36,971 bases of DNA from an uncultured Pseudomonadota bacterium (lineage in GTDB: Bacteria > Myxococcota_A > Polyangia > Nannocystales > Nannocystaceae): the NCBI GenBank assembly GCA_913061055.1, contig CAJXVA010000033.1, forward strand, positions 1-36,971. The letters are read 5' to 3'. Shown one piece after another: positions 34,427 through 36,971 of this stretch (position 1 is its first letter; each line of letters begins with the position of its first letter). A model generated the notes under the pieces. It was given only the letters and a program-made list of their open reading frames with translations, had not been told where the DNA came from and made no database searches. The translations under genes were made by a program, and so were the position numbers.

Positions 34427-34467
34427 AACGGGCGCCGGCAAAACAACAATTCTGCCAAACGCCCGTT
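34427..34467 (-). promoter_or_regulatory. Nested hairpin between rpsP and khpA
   Basis: An 8-bp perfect stem (AACGGGCG/CGCCCGTT) encloses a second GGCA/TGCC stem with an AT-rich loop of 12 bases. No T-run follows on the - strand. It sits in the 178-base gap between rpsP and khpA and may be an attenuator, a processing site or a protein-binding leader for the downstream genes. Confidence 0.4.
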
Positions 34468-34511
34468 CCAGTACCCTTCGCCTAGTCGGCAGGGGTTGCG
34501 CTGTTAGCGCG

Positions 34512-34769
34512 CTATTCTTTCTTGTCTTCGGCCGAACCGAGGTTCTTGATCAGCCGAGCGACGGTCTCACTTGGCTGAGCGCCGTTACCCATCCAGTACT
34601 CCACGCGAGGCATGTTCAGCTCGACGGTGGAGGGATCGGTGTTGGGGTTGTACGTGCCGAGCTTCTCAAGGAAGCGGCCGTCTCGCGGGGAGCGAGTGTC
34701 AGCGGCAACAATACGGTAGAAGGGGCGCTTCTTGGCGCCACCACGGGCAAGTCGGAGTCGAACGGACAT
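34512..34769 (-). CDS. rpsP: Ribosomal protein S16
   Basis: 85 residues, normal length for S16, a 30S assembly protein. Family motifs are complete: [43 protein letters not shown] and the [19 protein letters not shown] helix. It is the first gene of the cluster running to yraN. A good candidate promoter lies at 34803-34831. Confidence 0.98.
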   Translation of the reverse strand: MSVRLRLARGGAKKRPFYRIVAADTRSPRDGRFLEKLGTYNPNTDPSTVELNMPRVEYWMGNGAQPSETVARLIKNLGSAEDKKE

Positions 34770-34802
34770 CTGATCTTATCTGGCCTGGCGAAAGGGTGCG
34801 CG

Positions 34803-34831
34803 AAGGTAGCGGTCGCGGCGAGCCCGGTCAA
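34803..34831 (-). promoter_or_regulatory. Putative promoter of the rpsP cluster
   Basis: On the - strand: TTGACC, 17 bases, TACCTT, about 33 bases upstream of the rpsP ATG. This is a 5-of-6 match at -35, a moderate -10, and ideal spacing and position for a ribosomal protein operon. Confidence 0.5.
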
Positions 34832-34929
34832 GCTGGGTAGGCGGACAATGTGCGCCCTTCATTGAGGATCAGATCTCACATGAACGGCGAGAAACCGCTG
34901 TTCCGGGCATTGCGCGCGATGCGCCATGG

Positions 34930-34946
34930 CGATCTGCGGCAGATCG
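34930..34946. promoter_or_regulatory. Inverted repeat upstream of rimO
   Basis: CGATCTGC and GCAGATCG flank a single G as a perfect 8-bp inverted repeat, 19 bases before the rimO start. A second perfect palindrome, CGCCATGGCG (34922-34931), overlaps its left edge. Spacing suits an operator or a small hairpin masking the rimO leader. No regulator is known from the sequence. Confidence 0.35.
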
Positions 34947-34965
34947 TGCCAAACGGCGATCTTCA

Positions 34966-36339
34966 ATGGATGCGCGCAAGGTCTACTTCGTCTCCCTGGG
35001 CTGCCCGAAGAACCAGGTCGACACCGAGGTCATGCTCGGCGTGGTCCGGCAAGGCGGGCACGAGGTGGTGGACTCCGCCGACGAAGCCGACACGCTCGTC
35101 GTGAACACCTGCGGATTCATCGAGGCGGCCAAAGAGGAATCGATCGAGACGATCCTCGAACTCGCCCAGGCCAAAGAAGGCACGAAGAAGAAGCTCGTCG
35201 TCGCGGGCTGTCTCACCCAGCGCTACCCCACCGAGCTCGCGGCCGAGATGCCCGAGGTCGATCACTTCCTGGGCTCGGCCGACATGCTGGGGTTGGCCAA
35301 GGTTCTCGGCGGCGGCGGCAAGCGGCTCGGCGTCAGCGAGCTTTCCAAGCGCGCCTACCTCTACGACCACGAGACACCGCGCGAGCTCACCGGCGTTCGG
35401 CACACGGCCTACGTCAAGATCGCCGAGGGCTGCGATCGCCCGTGCGGCTTCTGCATCATCCCCAAGCTTCGCGGCGCGCAGCGTAGCCGCGACGTGTTCT
35501 CGGTCGTCCAAGAGGTCCACGCGCTCGTGGGTGCGGGAACCAAAGAGATCTGTCTGGTCGCCCAAGACCTCACCCGCTACGGCAGCGACCTCGAAACACC
35601 GACCAACCTCGAGATGCTGCTGGATGCGCTCGTCGAGGTCGAGGGCCTCGAGTGGATCCGGCTGCACTACGCCTATCCTTCGGCGGTCACCGACGGCCTG
35701 ATCGAGCGCATCGCGATGCAGCCCAAGGTTGCGACCTATCTCGATGTGCCGATGCAGCACGTCGACAGCGACGTGCTCAAGGTGATGCGCCGCGGCTATG
35801 GAGAGCGTGCGGTGCTCGAGCTCGCCCAGAAGTTGCGGGATGCAAAGACCTCCGAGGGCCAGCGTCTGTGGCTGCGGACCACCATGTTGGTCGGCCATCC
35901 AGGTGAGACCCCCGAGGCCTACGCACGCCTCAAGGATTTCGTCAGCCAGGGCTTCATCGACCACCTCGGTGTGTTCCCGTGGTCCCGGGAGGACGGCACG
36001 GTCTCGGCGATGAAACCTGGCCGCGTAGAGGAAGCGATCGCTGCCGAACGCGCCGCGGAGCTGATGCAGATCCAAGAAGCGATTCGGGCCGAGCGACACG
36101 CAGCTCTCGTCGGTCAGCCCATCCGCGTCTTGGTCGACGGCCCCAGCAGCGAGAGCGACCTTCTGCTCGACGGTCGTCACGAAGGCCAAGCGCCCGAGAT
36201 CGACGGCAAGGTTGTGCTCACCGACGGCACCGCCCAGCGCGGAGACATGGTGATGGCCACGATCACGCAGGCTTCGGCCCACGACCTGATCGCATCGCTC
36301 GATCCGGAAGCTGCGGCGGAAGCCATCGCGCAGCAGTAG
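34966..36339 (+). CDS. rimO: Ribosomal protein S12 methylthiotransferase RimO
   Basis: 457 residues, normal length. A radical SAM enzyme that adds a methylthio group to an Asp of ribosomal protein S12. The N-terminal UPF0004 domain has VSLGCPKNQVDTE with Cys13, Cys49 and Cys82 as ligands of the auxiliary iron-sulfur cluster. The radical SAM motif CDRPCGFC supplies Cys156, Cys160 and Cys163, followed by IIPKLRGAQRSR. A TRAM domain occupies about 375-440. The MDARKVYFVSLGCPKN start and the SLGCPKNQVD motif separate it from MiaB. It is divergent from rpsP across a 196-base gap, which puts it beside other translation genes. There is no clear ribosome binding site before ATG 34966; the inverted repeat at 34930-34946 occupies that region. 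Confidence 0.97.
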   Translation: MDARKVYFVSLGCPKNQVDTEVMLGVVRQGGHEVVDSADEADTLVVNTCGFIEAAKEESIETILELAQAKEGTKKKLVVAGCLTQRYPTELAAEMPEVDHFLGSADMLGLAKVLGGGGKRLGVSELSKRAYLYDHETPRELTGVRHTAYVKIAEGCDRPCGFCIIPKLRGAQRSRDVFSVVQEVHALVGAGTKEICLVAQDLTRYGSDLETPTNLEMLLDALVEVEGLEWIRLHYAYPSAVTDGLIERIAMQPKVATYLDVPMQHVDSDVLKVMRRGYGERAVLELAQKLRDAKTSEGQRLWLRTTMLVGHPGETPEAYARLKDFVSQGFIDHLGVFPWSREDGTVSAMKPGRVEEAIAAERAAELMQIQEAIRAERHAALVGQPIRVLVDGPSSESDLLLDGRHEGQAPEIDGKVVLTDGTAQRGDMVMATITQASAHDLIASLDPEAAAEAIAQQ

Positions 36340-36394
36340 TCCAGCCGAGCCGCGCGGGGGGAACCTTTGCGGCGCCGTTTCGTACTACCGCCCC

Positions 36395-36924
36395 GTGCGT
36401 CGTCCGAACCTCCGTTGGCTCTGCAGATGCTCATTGTGGCCGAGCCTGGCGCTGCTCGGCTCCTCGGCCTCCTGCGCGGAGCCTGGGGAGGAACACGTTG
36501 TCGCACCAGTCACCGAATCGACGGACGGGTCCGAGTCCGAGTCCGGCGAGCCGCAGGACGAGCTGCAGGGATGCGGATGTCCGGCTGTGACCGAAGACCT
36601 GGAGGCTGATTGTGACGTGCAGCTGCTGCTTGCAGCGTTCTCCAGCTGTGACGATGAGTACGATTTCACAGTGCCTTGCCCGGTGATCGAAAGCGCGTGC
36701 GATGGCGAACCCATCAACCCGGCGGCAGTGGACTGCGTCCTCGAGCATGCTGCCGCGGGCGACCAGTTCATCTACGCCGAACAGCGTGATGCATGCGACG
36801 ACAGCGGCCCGTACGTCGTCGTGGTCCGCGCACAGCGGCCCGGTCCCCTGCCTCGATACCTTGGACTGGAGTGCTACAGCCACCAAGGGTCCCAGATCCC
36901 CTTTGAGGCGATGTTCAGCTGGCC
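36395..36924 (+). CDS. Secreted or lipoprotein, 3' truncated
   Basis: A frame starting with GTG at 36395 stays open to the adapter junction at 36924, about 176 residues, with no stop. It begins RRPNLRWL and a hydrophobic stretch (SLALLGSSASC), then an acidic Glu/Ser/Thr/Pro linker (VAPVTESTDGSESESGE) and a Cys-rich part (GCGCPAV, DCDVQLL, SSCDDEY, CPVIESACDG, VDCVLEH). The lipobox is imperfect (SASC), so it could be a plain secreted protein. The linker style matches the other lipoproteins in the window. I do not recognise a family. The start is uncertain because no good ribosome binding site precedes it. Confidence 0.7.
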
Positions 36925-36971
36925 CTGTCTCTTATACACATCTCCGAGCCCACGAGACCTCTCTACATCTC
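36925..36971 (-). other. Nextera sequencing adapter (artefact)
   Basis: The last 47 bases are the reverse complement of the adapter at 1-50: ctgtctcttatacacatct, then the i7 side and the index ctctctac. Native sequence ends at 36924, and any translation beyond it is false. Confidence 0.97.

Noticed and set aside
1-36971. Search by eye for CRISPR arrays, insertion sequences, tRNA genes, phage genes and defence systems
   Set aside because: No regularly spaced repeats, transposase motifs, integrase or nuclease/helicase defence genes were seen. A machine scan could still find a missed small RNA.

Overview
This 36.97 kb contig is high in GC. It most likely comes from a myxobacterium (Myxococcota), plausibly of the Nannocystales type. 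The evidence is a set of large TPR (tetratricopeptide repeat) proteins, a membrane protein with the AgmX/PglI-type C-terminal domain known from myxobacterial gliding genes, and several lipoproteins with Ser/Thr/Gly/Asp/Glu-rich linkers after the lipidated cysteine. That taxonomic placement is inference. Both ends carry Illumina Nextera adapter (1-50 and 36925-36971), so native sequence runs from 51 to 36924 and the first and last genes are cut.

Layout. (1) 51-1280, +: a 5'-truncated PilT-type retraction ATPase of type IV pili. (2) 1352-2344, -: a lipoprotein of unknown function. (3) 2482-29144, all on the - strand: a roughly 27 kb block of envelope and TPR genes. In transcription order it holds a periplasmic TPR protein (27345-29144), a 1268-residue exported TPR protein (23372-27178), a TPR lipoprotein (21911-23341), an alpha/beta-hydrolase lipoprotein (20509-21777), a second copy of the TPR lipoprotein (19098-20450), a 94-residue exported protein (18460-18744), an FHA/three-TM/AgmX-PglI-C protein (16120-18291), a small TPR lipoprotein (14817-15725) and a 4002-residue cytoplasmic TPR protein (2482-14490). 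(4) 29831-31187, +: a Cys-rich lipoprotein with a strong terminator, then a two-TM protein. (5) 31011-34769, -: the conserved rpsP-khpA-rimM-trmD-rplS-yraN translation cluster. (6) 34966-36339, +: rimO, followed by a truncated secreted protein.

The main biological point is block 3. Its gene types and order (large exported TPR, TPR lipoprotein, small exported protein, FHA/AgmX-PglI protein, one variable gene, giant cytoplasmic TPR) match what I recall of the Myxococcus xanthus G2 gliding cluster gltD-E-F-G-H-I. I read it as a divergent Glt-like trans-envelope machine. In it, the FHA/TonB-like protein would link cytoplasm to periplasm, the giant TPR would be the cytoplasmic scaffold, and the exported TPR proteins and lipoproteins would form the periplasmic/outer-membrane part. 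Differences from the recalled model are a duplicated TPR lipoprotein with a hydrolase gene between the copies, a TPR lipoprotein where an outer-membrane barrel gene (gltH) would be expected, and no motor genes (aglRQS) or gltJ in view.

Strong intrinsic terminators after the giant TPR gene, the FHA gene and the first TPR lipoprotein split block 3 into several transcription units. Putative promoters are marked where both boxes can be seen, but none is tested. I saw no tRNA, rRNA, CRISPR array, insertion sequence or phage gene.
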